Below the pieces are notes generated by a model. The model was not told the origin of the DNA. It ran no database searches and saw only the letters and a program-made list of their open reading frames with translations. From Chaetoderma sp. LZ-2023a (Eukaryota > Mollusca > Caudofoveata > Chaetodermatida > Chaetodermatidae): DNA of 64,000 nucleotides. The stretch covers positions 30,573,337 to 30,637,336 of the forward strand of contig CM067367.1 in NCBI GenBank assembly GCA_034401795.1. Reading direction: 5' to 3'. Position numbers and translations under genes: made by a program. Positions 21,629 through 31,145 of this stretch are shown piece by piece. Position 1 is the first letter of the stretch. Each line of letters opens with the position of its first letter.

Positions 21629-23721
21629 ATGGCGACGGAGACAGTGCCGCTCTTGCATGCCTCGTGTCCACCGCGGTCCCTAGGTGGGCCGGTGGGAGGC
21701 CGGCTAGCCGGCCACATGCAAGAGTGGGAACGGTTAACTCAGGACCGTTTAGTCTTGCGATGGCTTTCCGTCGGGTATCATCCAGAGTGGGTGACAGGCC
21801 CGCCGTCGCGACTGTCTCTGGTGCCAGTCTGGACTCCCATTCCGAGAGATCCAGAGCAAAGGTTGTGTATCGAGGAGGAGATAAATTCCCTCATACAAAA
21901 GGGAGCTATTCAGCCGGCACAAAGATGTCCGGGCTTCTATTCAACCCTGTTCTTAGTAACAAAACGCACCGGAGGGTGGAGACGATTCTCAACCTCAAGC
22001 CATTGAACAAGTTCATCGAGACGCCCAGTTTCAAGATGGAAACGGTGCGCTCGGTGTTGGCGGGGTTGGAGAGGGGGATGTGGACGGCGTCGATAGATTT
22101 GAAGGACGCTTATTTCCACATCCCCATCCACGGGAGTTTCTGTCGCTTCCTGAGATTTGCATTCCAGGGCAGACAGTGGGAATTCAGGGTGTTGCCCTTC
22201 GGAATTTCCACGGCTCCTCGGGTTTTCACCCGTGTGGTTCTTGCGATCACAGCATACCTCCGCAGGAGAAGCATAGCAGTCCACACGTACATAGACGACT
22301 GGCTGTTGAAAGCGCACACCCGGGAAAGTTTGTCCGCCAATCTGGAGATTGTTTTGAAAATTCTCACAGACTTGGGCTGGTTGATCAATTTCCCAAAATC
22401 AGAGCTGACTCCATCCCAGAAGTTTGTTTACCTGGGGATGTTCTTCGATCTAGAGACAGGATATGTTTATCCTACTCAGGAGAGAGTTCAAAAACTCATC
22501 TCGTTGATTCAGTCAGTGTGCGACAGTCGTCATGTCCTGGCACGGGTTTACTTGAGAATGCTGGGGTTGATGGTTTCGTTGGAACCAGTCATTCCTCAGG
22601 CCACCTTACGCAGGCGGCCGATACAGTTGTTTCTCATGACACAATGGACCCAGAGTACAGGTTCGCTGGACTCGAATGTGTCAGTGTTGGCGCCTCTGAT
22701 TCACCACCTGCAATGGTGGTTGAATACAGAGAATCTCTTGCCGGGGGTTTTGCTAACCCCTCCCCACCCTCAGGTGACTGTGTATACAGATGCATCGATG
22801 GAGGGCTGGGGAGCTTGCCTGGAAGAATCCACGATATCAGGGCTTTGGAATCTGGAACAGTCAAAGGAACATATAAATCTACTGGAGCTAAGAGCAGTAG
22901 TCCTGGCCCTGGAACATTTCTTACAGAAAGTTCAGGGCAAGATTGTTCTTATTCGTTCAGACAACTCAACAGTTGTGACTTACATAAACCGCCAGGGCGG
23001 AACGAAGTCGCCCAGTCTCTGTATGATGACATGGAAACTGCTTTGTTGGTGTCTGGATCACCAGATTACCTTGAAAGCAGTTCATATTCCGGGAAGGTTA
23101 AACCTGCTAGCAGACTCATTGAGCCGAAGGATGAGTGTTTTACCCACGGAATGGCAACTAAATCAATGTGTGGCGGATCGTCTGTTCGACCATTGGGGGA
23201 AACCCAACATCGATTTGTTCGCAACGAAGAAGAATGCGAAGATGACGACGTACGTCTCTCCGATTCCGGATCCAAGCGCTTTCGCAACAGATGCGTTAGC
23301 TATCAGCTGGGGGAGAATGTATGCATACGCATTCCCTCCAGCAATCCTGATTCCAAAAATTCTTCAGAAAATCAGACAAGAGGAATGCCAAGTGCTTCTG
23401 ATCGCCCCGGATTGGCCAAGCCGATCATGGTATACGGATCTGCTGGACCTTCTGGTCTGCAATCCGGTTCCTCTGCCTCTGATGGACGATATTATCTTCC
23501 AGGGCAAGGCCCTTCACAACAATCCGTCAATGTTCAGATTGACTGCGTGGATGTTGTCAAGGAATCTAGAATTAAGGAGGGCTTTTCTGAGCAAGCAGCC
23601 ATGTTTATGGCCAAAGCCAGGAGGGGGTCAACCTCCAGAGCATATAATTATAAAATCAACAGATTTGCAGAATGGTGCTCAAAAAGATGTATTGATCCAA
23701 TGGATTCATCTATTCAAGTAG
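21629..23721 (+). pseudogene. DIRS copy A RT-RNase H-Dam-like ORF, one frameshift
   Basis: Reads from ATG 21629 (MATETVPLL) to about 21983. There GAGACCGATT of copy B is GAGACGATT, a one-base loss, and the frame ends at 22006. The rest of RT continues in the next frame to 23721. It has all catalytic motifs: RT with DLKDAYFHIPI, VLPFGISTAPRVFT and YIDDWLL; RNase H with TDAS, LLELRAVV, SDNSTVV and LLADSLSRR; then the DLFATKKNAK...SWGRMYAYAFPPAIL...LIAPDW block, which aligns in order with the Dam-like methylase region of DIRS elements. A single indel could also be an assembly error. Confidence 0.85.
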
Positions 23722-24560
23722 TAGCTGATTTCCTCTGTCACCTCTATGATGCCTATAGCCTCAAGCCTAACTCTATTGCTGGTTATAAATCAGCATTAAT
23801 GTCTGTTATTCCTTGCTTGGCTAAGAGGGGAAGTGATGAAGTAAATACATTAAATGTATTAATTAAAGGCATGGGCAATCTAAGACCAAGGAATCCACCT
23901 GTGATTCCGTCTTGGAGTTTATCGCTAGTGCTTCAAGTACTAGGTGATAAGCCTTTTGAACCACTTAGTTCCATTTCTATGAAACTATTAACACTGAAGA
24001 CTGTGTTTTTAATTGCTGCGGCCTCGGCTAGGCGTAGGAGTGAAATTCATGCCTTATCAGCCGAGGATGACCGTTTTGTGGTTTCAGGGGAAGGCCTTAA
24101 GCTGCTACCTAGGATTAATTTCTTGGCTAAAAATCAGTCGTTGAAATATCCAGGTCAACCTATTATTTTGCCTGCTTTAACTAGATATGATCCTAATTCT
24201 AAAGCATGGTGTCCCGTCCGGGCGCTGCGCCGGTACAAACAACGTACGGCGGCATGGCGCACCGACCAGTCAGCGTTATGGTTGTCATATATTGAACCCC
24301 ATGGGAGGGCTTCTAAGGACACCATTTCCAGGTGGATTGTGGAATGCATTCAGTTTTGCCATAAATCCGCCACCGGGAAGCAGGTTGACGTGGCCAAGGC
24401 TCACAGTGTCCGCGGCGTAGTGACATCCACGGCCCTGTTTAATGGGGTCCCTGTGGATGATATTATGTCGGTGGCTCAGTGGCACTGTGAGTCAAGTTTT
24501 ACAGACCATTATCTCCGTGACACTTCTAATCCTCTCGCCTTGTCGGTTTTGAAAAAATAA
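23601..24560 (+). CDS. DIRS copy A tyrosine recombinase (YR)
   Basis: The frame runs to TAA 24560. A useful start is ATG 23601 (MFMAKARRGSTSRAYNYKIN), overlapping the RT ORF end by ~120 nt, but the frame is open far upstream. Catalytic residues are visible: Arg in ASARRRSEIHAL, the H-x-x-R box AHSVRGVV, then AQWHCESSFTDHYLRD with the Trp/His and the nucleophilic Tyr. Together these define an integrase/recombinase of the lambda-Int/DIRS class, which inserts the circular DNA intermediate. Intact. Confidence 0.92.
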   Translation: MFMAKARRGSTSRAYNYKINRFAEWCSKRCIDPMDSSIQVVADFLCHLYDAYSLKPNSIAGYKSALMSVIPCLAKRGSDEVNTLNVLIKGMGNLRPRNPPVIPSWSLSLVLQVLGDKPFEPLSSISMKLLTLKTVFLIAAASARRRSEIHALSAEDDRFVVSGEGLKLLPRINFLAKNQSLKYPGQPIILPALTRYDPNSKAWCPVRALRRYKQRTAAWRTDQSALWLSYIEPHGRASKDTISRWIVECIQFCHKSATGKQVDVAKAHSVRGVVTSTALFNGVPVDDIMSVAQWHCESSFTDHYLRDTSNPLALSVLKK

Positions 24561-25091
24561 ATCGGTTTATATTTTTTGAGGAGGTTTTCCTCATTACTTA
24601 TATATTTCACAATTAATTTATGGAAACACCCACTTTTTTGGGCCTGCATCAGTCTTTACCAATGGGAAGATGATGTCAGCAGCCATTTTCAACAAGGTCA
24701 GTCTTGTTCATGTGTTGTCCGTTGTTGATTGTATTGTCACGATTACCCGTTATTAATATGGTGATGGTTTGTGTATTTGTGTGGTTCATTGTTGAGAGTT
24801 ACGAAAATGGAGCTTTTTCGTCTCTGTCCTGTAGTACATGGCACTTGTACGTAGAGAGCGTATAGGACATTGAGGTCAGTCGACTCTTCCTCCCAGGAAG
24901 GAGGGGGGGGAGCGCATATGACATTCGGTCATCTCTCATACATCGGTGGTGTTATCCGATGGTTAGTCAAATCCTGACTGTTTTTTCTTACAGTTTCAGA
25001 AGTTTAAGTGCCTTAAACGCAGAAAAGCGTATAGGGATGAGCTGGTCTTTTGACCTCGCCTCCCTCCCGCCAGATTCACTTTCGAATTCTG
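24561..25091 (+). other. DIRS copy A 3' untranslated region
   Basis: Noncoding between YR and ICR, nearly identical in copies A and B and recognisable in C (GAAAATGGAGCTTTTTCGTC, GTACATGGCACTTGTACG, then a G run). The YR stop lies inside AATAAA, a possible polyadenylation signal. Confidence 0.7.
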
Positions 25092-25191
25092 GCAATATCA
25101 AAAGTATTAGGGAGGTAAGTATACTCTTGAAGTGAAATAAACGAAATCTAGGATTTCTTTTTTCACGAGAGAGTTGATACTTACCTCCCTA
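25092..25191 (+). repeat. DIRS copy A internal complementary region (ICR)
   Basis: The first half (to ...CTTGAAGTGAAA) is the reverse complement of the left tip of the element. The second half (TAAACGAAATC...GATACTTACCTCCCTA) is the reverse complement of the right tip. The junction reads GTGAAATAAACG, the complement of the predicted circle junction. This is the template by which DIRS elements restore both ends. Confidence 0.95.
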
Positions 25192-25260
25192 GATACGGAC
25201 CCGGCCTCTCCACCCCACAGAGGCTCGGTCTTCAGGCTCTTAAGAGTTGCATGTGTGTCA

Positions 25261-25476
25261 GCCAATAATCTAGTCAGAGGAAGTGCTAGTCTGCGCATGC
25301 GCGGTGGTGGGGCTGGCATCCGCCAGACTACGCTCTGACTCCCTGCCCAGTAGGGGCACCTAACTGTTTTAAATCTGAGTGTTTATTGAGTGAAAGCCAA
25401 TATTTAGCAATATCAAAAGTATTAGGGAGGTAAGTATCAACTCTCTCGTGAAAAAAGAAATCCTAGATTTCGTTTA
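25261..25476 (+). repeat. DIRS copy A right inverted terminal repeat
   Basis: Starts GCCAATAATCTAGTCAGAGG and is the reverse complement of the left repeat up to GGAGGTAAG. It then ends in its own tip (TATCAACTCTCTCGTGAAAA to CGTTTA). Confidence 0.92.
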
Positions 25477-25777
25477 TTCTCAGTGACCTTTAACCCTTTC
25501 ATGGTCATGCTGGCCGAAACCGGCCTCTGCAGGGGTCTTAAGGAATGTCCATTAGCAGACCAAGAGAAGACTATTTTTGAAAATTTACCACTGGAATGCT
25601 TAGGGAGGTAAGTATCAACTCTCTCGTGAAAAAAGAAATCCTAGATTTCGTTTATTCTCAGTGACCTTTAACCCTTTCATGGTCATGCTGGCCGAAACCG
25701 GCCTCTGCAGGGGTCTTAAGGAATGTCCATTAGCAGACCAAGAGAAGACTATTTTTGAAAATTTACCACTGGAATGC
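25422..25777. repeat. 178-bp direct tandem duplication across the DIRS A right border
   Basis: 25422-25599 and 25600-25777 look identical. The unit joins the last ~55 bp of DIRS copy A to ~120 bp of the MITE that follows. The repeat start TTAGGGAGG shares TTA with the broken MITE point. So the DIRS end and its flank were copied together after insertion, or the assembly doubled them. Confidence 0.9.
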
Positions 25778-25905
25778 CTGGCTCGATAACCGAGCCAGTC
25801 ATTCCAGTGGTACATTTTCAAAAATAGTCCTCTTGGCCTGCGAATGGACATTCAATAAACAAATAATTTGATTTTCTGGACCAAATTTGACCATTAAAGG
25901 GTTAA
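25668..25905. mobile_element. Hairpin MITE, family 1
   Basis: TTAACCCTTTCATGGTC to GACCATTAAAGGGTTAA, with the central palindrome GGCTCGATAACCGAGCC and arms matching through AAAATTTACCACTGGAATG. A partial copy lies in the preceding duplicated unit (25490-25599). No ORF. Confidence 0.85.
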
Positions 25906-26464
25906 AGGAGCTCACAAACAAGAATTAGATTTTTTTTTAAAACGTCAAAAATTTTTATTTTAGTTTTTTTCACATTTTTTGAATTAAACAGAATTTAGCA
26001 AATTTTCACTAACTATCGCTGTTAAAATTTTGTTTAAAGTGATGAATTTTAATACGCCATAAAATTCGTGTTGTGACAACATCTAATGAATTACCAACCA
26101 TGTGGATTCAGATTGTGCAACACATGTTTTCAGAAAGACGAAACGGGCATCTAGTACAGTTATATGAAGCTGGAGATCAACTCTGATCAAGTTCCATGTT
26201 TTTCTTTCATTTCATGAGTATGATGGTGTATGAATGAGCAATTGTGAGCCGTCAATCATCAACAAGGAAATGTGCAAGTGGTGATGTCATACCACAACAC
26301 TCATTCACGCGATAACGTCACAGTGATTCTCAGAGGAAATTAATAAAAGTGCATTTCCGTGTCAAAATGTTCATGTTAGGAATTCGAAAATATGCAAATA
26401 ATATATTTTATTTTATTTAAATTGAACAACAGCATTACTTAGTACGCTTTGATCCCTTTCTGTT
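25906..26464. other. FCSK intron 2, unique-looking stretch
   Basis: AT-rich, no ORF, no repeat recognised. Confidence 0.5.
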
Positions 26465-27300
26465 TGTTCCCCTTTAATGGTCAAGTCTGTGCAGTGATCT
26501 TGAGAAAAGTCCATTTGCAAGCCAAGAGAAGACTATTTTTGAAATTTTACCACTGGAATGACTGGCTCGATCATCGAGTCAGACGTTCCAGTGGTAAAAT
26601 TTCAAAAATATTCTTTTGGCCTGCAAATGGACATTCATAAAAGAAAGTATTTATTTTCTTGTCAAATCTTGATCACTAAAGGGTTAAACCTTTAACCCTA
26701 AAATATATCTATTTACGCACCAAGAGATTATTTTTGAAAATGAATCACTGGAACGACTGGCTTTATTATCGATACAGTCATTCTAGTGGTAAATTGTCAA
26801 AAATATTCTTCTCTTGGTGTTTTTTGACAGGCTTGAATGTTAAACAATTAATGGTCAAATTTGGTCATGAAAATTGTCTCGTAGAGATTTAAAACTCAGA
26901 CCAAGTGAAGACTCGTTTTGAAAATTTACCACTTGCTCGGTGAGCCAGGCATTCTAGTGATAAAATTAAAAAAAAGTAAATTTTCTCTGGCTACAAAATG
27001 GACAATCTCCAAGGCTATTGCAGAGGCCAATTTCTACTGATTTGATCATTAACCCTTTAACACTCAAATTTCTTCAAGAAAATTTCAATATTCTCATAGA
27101 AAATGTCCAGTAGAAAATGTCCAGTAGCAGACCAAGAGAAGTCTATTTTTGAAAATTTACCACTGGAATAACTGGCTCGGTTATCGAGCCAGTCATGCCA
27201 ATGGTAAATTTAAAAAATAGTCTTCTCTTGGGCTACAAATGGACATATCTCAAGACCACTGCAGAAGCCATTTTTGGCTGATGTGGGTGTTAAAGGGTTA
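26465..27300. mobile_element. Cluster of four family-1 hairpin MITEs
   Basis: Four copies lie head to tail: 26465-26687, ~26692-26860, ~26861-27050 and 27051-27300. Each has a palindromic centre built on ACTGGCTCG...CGAGCCAGT, flanked by (A)AATTTACCAC and its complement. Outer ends are CCCTTTAATGG or TTAACCCTTTAACACTC. The last is the best kept, with TTAACCC...GGGTTAA at its edges. Adjacent copies share their TTAACCC edges, as if inserted into each other's TTAA. Confidence 0.8.
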
Positions 27301-27718
27301 AGTGTTAACAATGAAAGCAAATGTATTCTTATTATTAACTACTACAGTCACTGACTGGCTACAATATATGTCATATAGTTTCTATTATTCATTTAATTAT
27401 TTAAAATGGCAGCAGTATTGCAATCGTCTCTGTCCATCTGTCCGTCACGCTATCTCCTTTGAAGCCATTTGTCAGAGTCTAATTAAATTTGTTTTGCGAG
27501 TTACTCATCTAATTGCGGATTGCAAAATAACATTTACATTTGACTCCGCCTCAGTGGGGTGTTGCCAACCCCCCCCCCCCCCCCCCTTTCTCGGGAAGTG
27601 GGGGGTGGGGGGTTTGCAGAATGTCAAGGTTGTAATAAGTGTGGTAATTTGCAATGCCGCATTATCAACTAGTTTTGCTTGCACAAATGTCAGCATGTGG
27701 TTAAAAACTATTTTCCAG
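27301..27718. other. FCSK intron 2, distal end with poly-C tract
   Basis: No repeat family recognised. An 18-base C run at ~27570-27587 is followed by GGGGGTGGGGGG. Ends in the acceptor TTTTCCAG before exon 3. Confidence 0.6.
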
Positions 27719-27769
27719 GTTGTGAATTCAGAGATCTTGGAGCACTCAATGATTATGGTGATACATGCT
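27719..27769 (+). CDS. FCSK: L-fucose kinase, coding exon 3 (51-nt micro-exon)
   Basis: TTTTCCAG|GTTGTG to CATGCT|GTAAGT, 17 codons, phase 0 on both sides: VVNSEILEHSMIMVIHA. This fits the fucokinase segment V-V-x-S-x-[IV]-L-x-x-[AS]-x-I-[LM]-[IV]-[LI]-H that must sit between exons 2 and 4. Both flanking introns contain a complete DIRS element, so a single 51-nt exon is defined between two 7-kb retrotransposons. Confidence 0.88.
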
Positions 27770-27945
27770 GTAAGTCTGATTATAACCTCTGTACTATAGG
27801 GAGAAATAATGTTAGACATTACCCCTCACCCTGTAGGTAGAATGTTGTGTTGTGTTTTTGGTCAGTCTGTAGCTGTTTCCACGAAAACTTAACCATACTC
27901 TCAGATTTGTTCAAGAACATTTACATTTTCTGATAGAGACAGTAC

Positions 27946-28139
27946 ATTTCACTTCAAGAGTATACTTACCTCCCTAATACTTTTGATATTGCTAAATATT
28001 GGCTTTCACTCAATAAACACTCAGATTTAAAACAGTTAGGTGCCCCTACTGGGCAGGGAGTCAGAGCGTAGTCTGGCGGATGCCAGCCCCACCACCGCGC
28101 ATGCGCAGACTAGCACTACCTCTTTGCTAGATTATTGGC
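27946..28139 (+). repeat. DIRS copy B left inverted terminal repeat
   Basis: Reverse complement of 34777-34949 apart from its private tip ATTTCACTTCAAGAGTATAC. Carries GCGCATGCGC. Confidence 0.92.
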
Positions 28140-28231
28140 AAAGAGAACACACATGTTTTTCAGTCATAAGCTTTTCTTGCTCATTAACGTTTTTATTGGT
28201 GTTATTTTGGAAGTGATAAGACCTGATTTGG

Positions 28232-28282
28232 ATGGCGGGAGGATACACTTCGCCACCGGAGGACGTTGGACCTTTAAATCAG
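28232..28282 (+). CDS. DIRS copy B ORF1, putative first exon
   Basis: MAGGYTSPPEDVGPLNQ, 51 nt, donor CAG|GTGACT. Length, phase and donor match the other three copies, while residues 5-12 differ. It joins 29045 in frame, giving a predicted 704-aa ORF1 product. Confidence 0.6.
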
Positions 28283-29044
28283 GTGACTTCTAGTAAAATT
28301 AGCGAGTTTTCTTCCCGGTGTATTGTGTTTCCGGGACTCGCGTTTACCGTGATAAGCGCCTTAGTTAGTTGGTTTAGGTCAACTCGGTGCTACCTAGGAC
28401 TAATTTCTCTTTCTGTTTCTGTCCACAGGTCTGTATGACGCTAGGTTGTGACGTCACAGTACCAGAGAATTAGTATTCTCTCCACCATGGTTCCATTTCC
28501 TACTAACACTGTTAGGTTATCTAACCAAATGAAAAATTATGTCCAGTGAGTTGGAGGCCTGGTATAAAGGTCTTCTCACTTTGCCCTCTTGATCCAATTC
28601 CTTCCCCATGAGGTGGAGAGAGTTAAGAGGCGTGCAGATGGTGGAGTTTCCGGTTCGTCACGTTGGATGGTTTGTCTATACAAAGTGTCAGGTATCTAGT
28701 TATTGATAATGTGGTGATGTTAATTATTGTAAACAATCAAAGGGAGATAATTAACATTTTTGCCAGTCAAGAGTTATCTATATGTATCTGATGGTTGTGT
28801 AGTCAACTTATCCATTCAGCGTACAATTCGTCTTTGCACTTGGATGTTTTGTTGGGATCGAATTTTTCCTGTCACGGGATTAATGACGTCATAATCAGCT
28901 GGCTATGTATTTATTAGCAATTCAAGCGCTATGCTGGTTTTTGATGTATATTGATCTTTATGATCGTTTTCCTTCTCCTTGAGTTGGATTGAGTTTCTAA
29001 GCTTAACTAGTTGCTCATACTCCTTGTCCTTTGCCCTGTTTCAG
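28283..29044 (+). other. Putative intron within DIRS copy B ORF1
   Basis: A 762-bp GT...AG interval (GTGACT to TTTCAG). It contains stop codons in the ORF1 frame and is well conserved between copies, including a second acceptor-like site, TGTCCACAG|GTCTG, at about 28428. A shorter or alternative exon cannot be excluded. Confidence 0.45.
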
Positions 29045-31108
29045 GGACCGGGTTGCGCGTCCTGTGGACGTTTTATGCATGTAAAGTTCTGGCCGCATCT
29101 GTGTTATCGATGTAGCCCTTGTGGTCCATTGATTAATTGTGACATATGTAAGCACTGGGGGGGCGAGTTAATGTCCGAATTCTTGTGCTGCTTACAGGCG
29201 ACGGACAAGGTGGTAGAGGAGGAGAGGAAGAAGAAGCGGAAACGAGAGGTTGTAAGTAGGAAGGGTAAGGGGAAGGTCTCGTCCGCGGTGGATATGGAGA
29301 CCTTCCGGACCGAGATGTTGGGAGAGATGAAGAGGACAATAAAAGATTTGGTTCCAGGGTTGCTTCGTGGCATGCTTCCTGGTCCGGATCCTTTATTGTC
29401 CTCATCATCGGCTTCGGAGCAGGTAATCCCCGCCTCTGGATCGATTTTCCTTAGTCCGCTTCCGTTGTCCGACGATTCAGAGGTGGCCCCATTAGAGGGG
29501 GCGTTCCACGGCCCTGGCAGCAGGCTTATTGCCGCGCCGATAGGGGACCGTGGACGGTTGTCGCTGGAACCCGCTGGCTGCTTATCAGTCCAGGGGTATC
29601 CGCACGCCGCGGTGGCCAGTACCTCCTATGGCACCGTTCCTGGTCAGCCCGGGTTAGCTCTCTTTGCTGACCCGGGGTCTAATCTTTCTGACCAGGGTGA
29701 TGAGGATTACCTGCTAGGGTCGCCGTCTGACGACGTGGACATGGATGAAGGCGTTTGTGCACCCCTCGCGGGGAATACAGGCGCTTTTTTCCACGGTATT
29801 ACTCACCCTTGTGTAAGGTCCGCGGTTCAGGTGGTGGCCCAGGGCGCTGCTGATGGCCAGCGGTACCGCATACCTCGGCTTGCCGAGAGTGTAGCTGGTG
29901 CTGGCCGGGCCCGTGGTAGGGCTATATATACCCCGCGCTCTACCGCGGTGCCTGCTCCTGGTCAAACCAGTGATATTCTCATGCCGGTGCTGTCAGGCCC
30001 GCATGTTTTCCCTGGCTTGCCAGGTGTATCAGCGTACCCGCCGTCAAGCTCTACTGCTTGCGCTCAGGAGGAAGACGAAGGACCCCGTCTTGTAGAGCGC
30101 TCGCAGTTAGCCACGGAGGAGGATTGGTATGACGCTTGCCAGTGGTTGGTGAGCGTTAGGCCTGATCTGCCCGTGGAGCAGTCGGCTAGCCACCGTGTTC
30201 ACACGCCGTGGTTAGCTGGGAAACCAACTGCTAACGCTATGCCTTCTCTGCCGCTGGCGGAGCATGTCGTTGACATGTTCAAGGCGGCGGAGGCGTCCAT
30301 TAACACGAGTGGACGTCTCGCGAAGGCCCCTCGCGAGGTGGCCAGGCGTTGTCGCATCGTGCCCCTGGACTACCAGCGGTACGGTGTGGTACCCAAGCCC
30401 AGCGTGGATGACCGCGCGGCTTTGGGTGAGGATACGCGGCCAGGCTCCCGTTCTGACGCGGGGGTCTTGTGCGCGGACGCGTTGCGTTCGGCGAATACCG
30501 CGTTGCGTGATGCGGAGGAGAGTGGGAGGGCTTCGATTGCCGCTCTGTCCCACGTCTCCCAGCTGTTACAGGGGGTAGTAACGGCATCCGCATCGCGCCA
30601 GCCAGGCCCGCTCGCGGTCCAGCGAACCATCCAGGATGGTATTAACCTGGCGCTGGACTGTATGACGCGGGCGGTGACCAGGAGTGTCAGGGCAAGACGC
30701 ACATTTGCCCTGGACAATCTGTGCCCGTCTCAGGACCTGTATAATAGGCTACTCCGTACGCCTATGACGGGTCCTGGTCTTTTTGGAGGTGAGGGATGTC
30801 GCCACCTCCAGGAGACGGTCACCCTGGTGAATAACCAGAGGGAGCTGCGCGAACAGTTTGAGGTACTGCGTCGTGCTAACGTTCGCGCCGCGGCCCCTGC
30901 GTATCGTCCCCTGCAGGCTCGAGGTGGTGCTGGCCAAGTCAGAGGCCAGCCGCCGTCGCAGCGCCGGCCTCGGCCGCGTGCGATTCGGCCAGCAGTGAGG
31001 GGGGCGCAGGCTCCTCAGCCGCCGTCAGCCAGGCAGCCGCCCGTGCACCGAGGTGCGCGCGGGGCGGGGCGGGTCGCGCGAGGATCTGGGCGTGGTTATC
31101 GTTCCTGA
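29045..31108 (+). CDS. DIRS copy B ORF1 (Gag-like) main exon
   Basis: 687-aa frame to TGA 31108. It opens with a Cys cluster (GCASCGRF, HLCYRCSPCG, NCDICKHW), then a basic run, a low-complexity middle, the conserved EEDWYDACQWLVSV block and a C-terminal RG/P-rich tail. The reading frame upstream of 29045 is open but has no ATG (only TTG at 28979), so the start must be the upstream exon or the internal Met at about 29170 (ELMSEF). Likely an RNA-binding structural protein. Confidence 0.8.
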   Translation, partial: GPGCASCGRFMHVKFWPHLCYRCSPCGPLINCDICKHWGGELMSEFLCCLQATDKVVEEERKKKRKREVVSRKGKGKVSSAVDMETFRTEMLGEMKRTIKDLVPGLLRGMLPGPDPLLSSSSASEQVIPASGSIFLSPLPLSDDSEVAPLEGAFHGPGSRLIAAPIGDRGRLSLEPAGCLSVQGYPHAAVASTSYGTVPGQPGLALFADPGSNLSDQGDEDYLLGSPSDDVDMDEGVCAPLAGNTGAFFHGITHPCVRSAVQVVAQGAADGQRYRIPRLAESVAGAGRARGRAIYTPRSTAVPAPGQTSDILMPVLSGPHVFPGLPGVSAYPPSSSTACAQEEDEGPRLVERSQLATEEDWYDACQWLVSVRPDLPVEQSASHRVHTPWLAGKPTANAMPSLPLAEHVVDMFKAAEASINTSGRLAKAPREVARRCRIVPLDYQRYGVVPKPSVDDRAALGEDTRPGSRSDAGVLCADALRSANTALRDAEESGRASIAALSHVSQLLQGVVTASASRQPGPLAVQRTIQDGINLALDCMTRAVTRSVRARRTFALDNLCPSQDLYNRLLRTPMTGPGLFGGEGCRHLQETVTLVNNQRELREQFEVLRRANVRAAAPAYRPLQARGGAGQVRGQPPSQRRPRPRAIRPAVRGAQAPQPPSARQPPVHRGARGAGRVARGSGRGYRS

Positions 31109-31145
31109 CAGGGCGCTTACCGCGGTAAGGACCACGCCGGTGTGT

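Larger units (their letters stand above)
18428..25476 (+). mobile_element. DIRS-type tyrosine-recombinase retrotransposon, copy A (complete, RT frameshifted)
   Basis: A ~7,049-bp element in FCSK intron 2, same strand as the gene. It has the full DIRS layout: left terminal repeat 18428-18621, ORF1, RT/RNase H/Dam-like ORF overlapped by a tyrosine recombinase ORF, an internal complementary region 25092-25191 and right terminal repeat 25261-25476. DIRS elements copy through RNA, form a circle via the ICR and insert with a tyrosine recombinase, leaving no usual target duplication. It is very close to copy B. ORF1 and YR are intact. RT has a one-base deletion near 21983. The right edge is involved in a 178-bp tandem duplication. 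Confidence 0.95.

Noticed and set aside
18428..25476. LTR retrotransposon (Gypsy or Copia)
   Set aside because: No direct LTRs, no aspartic protease and no DDE integrase. Inverted ends, ICR and a tyrosine recombinase identify DIRS.
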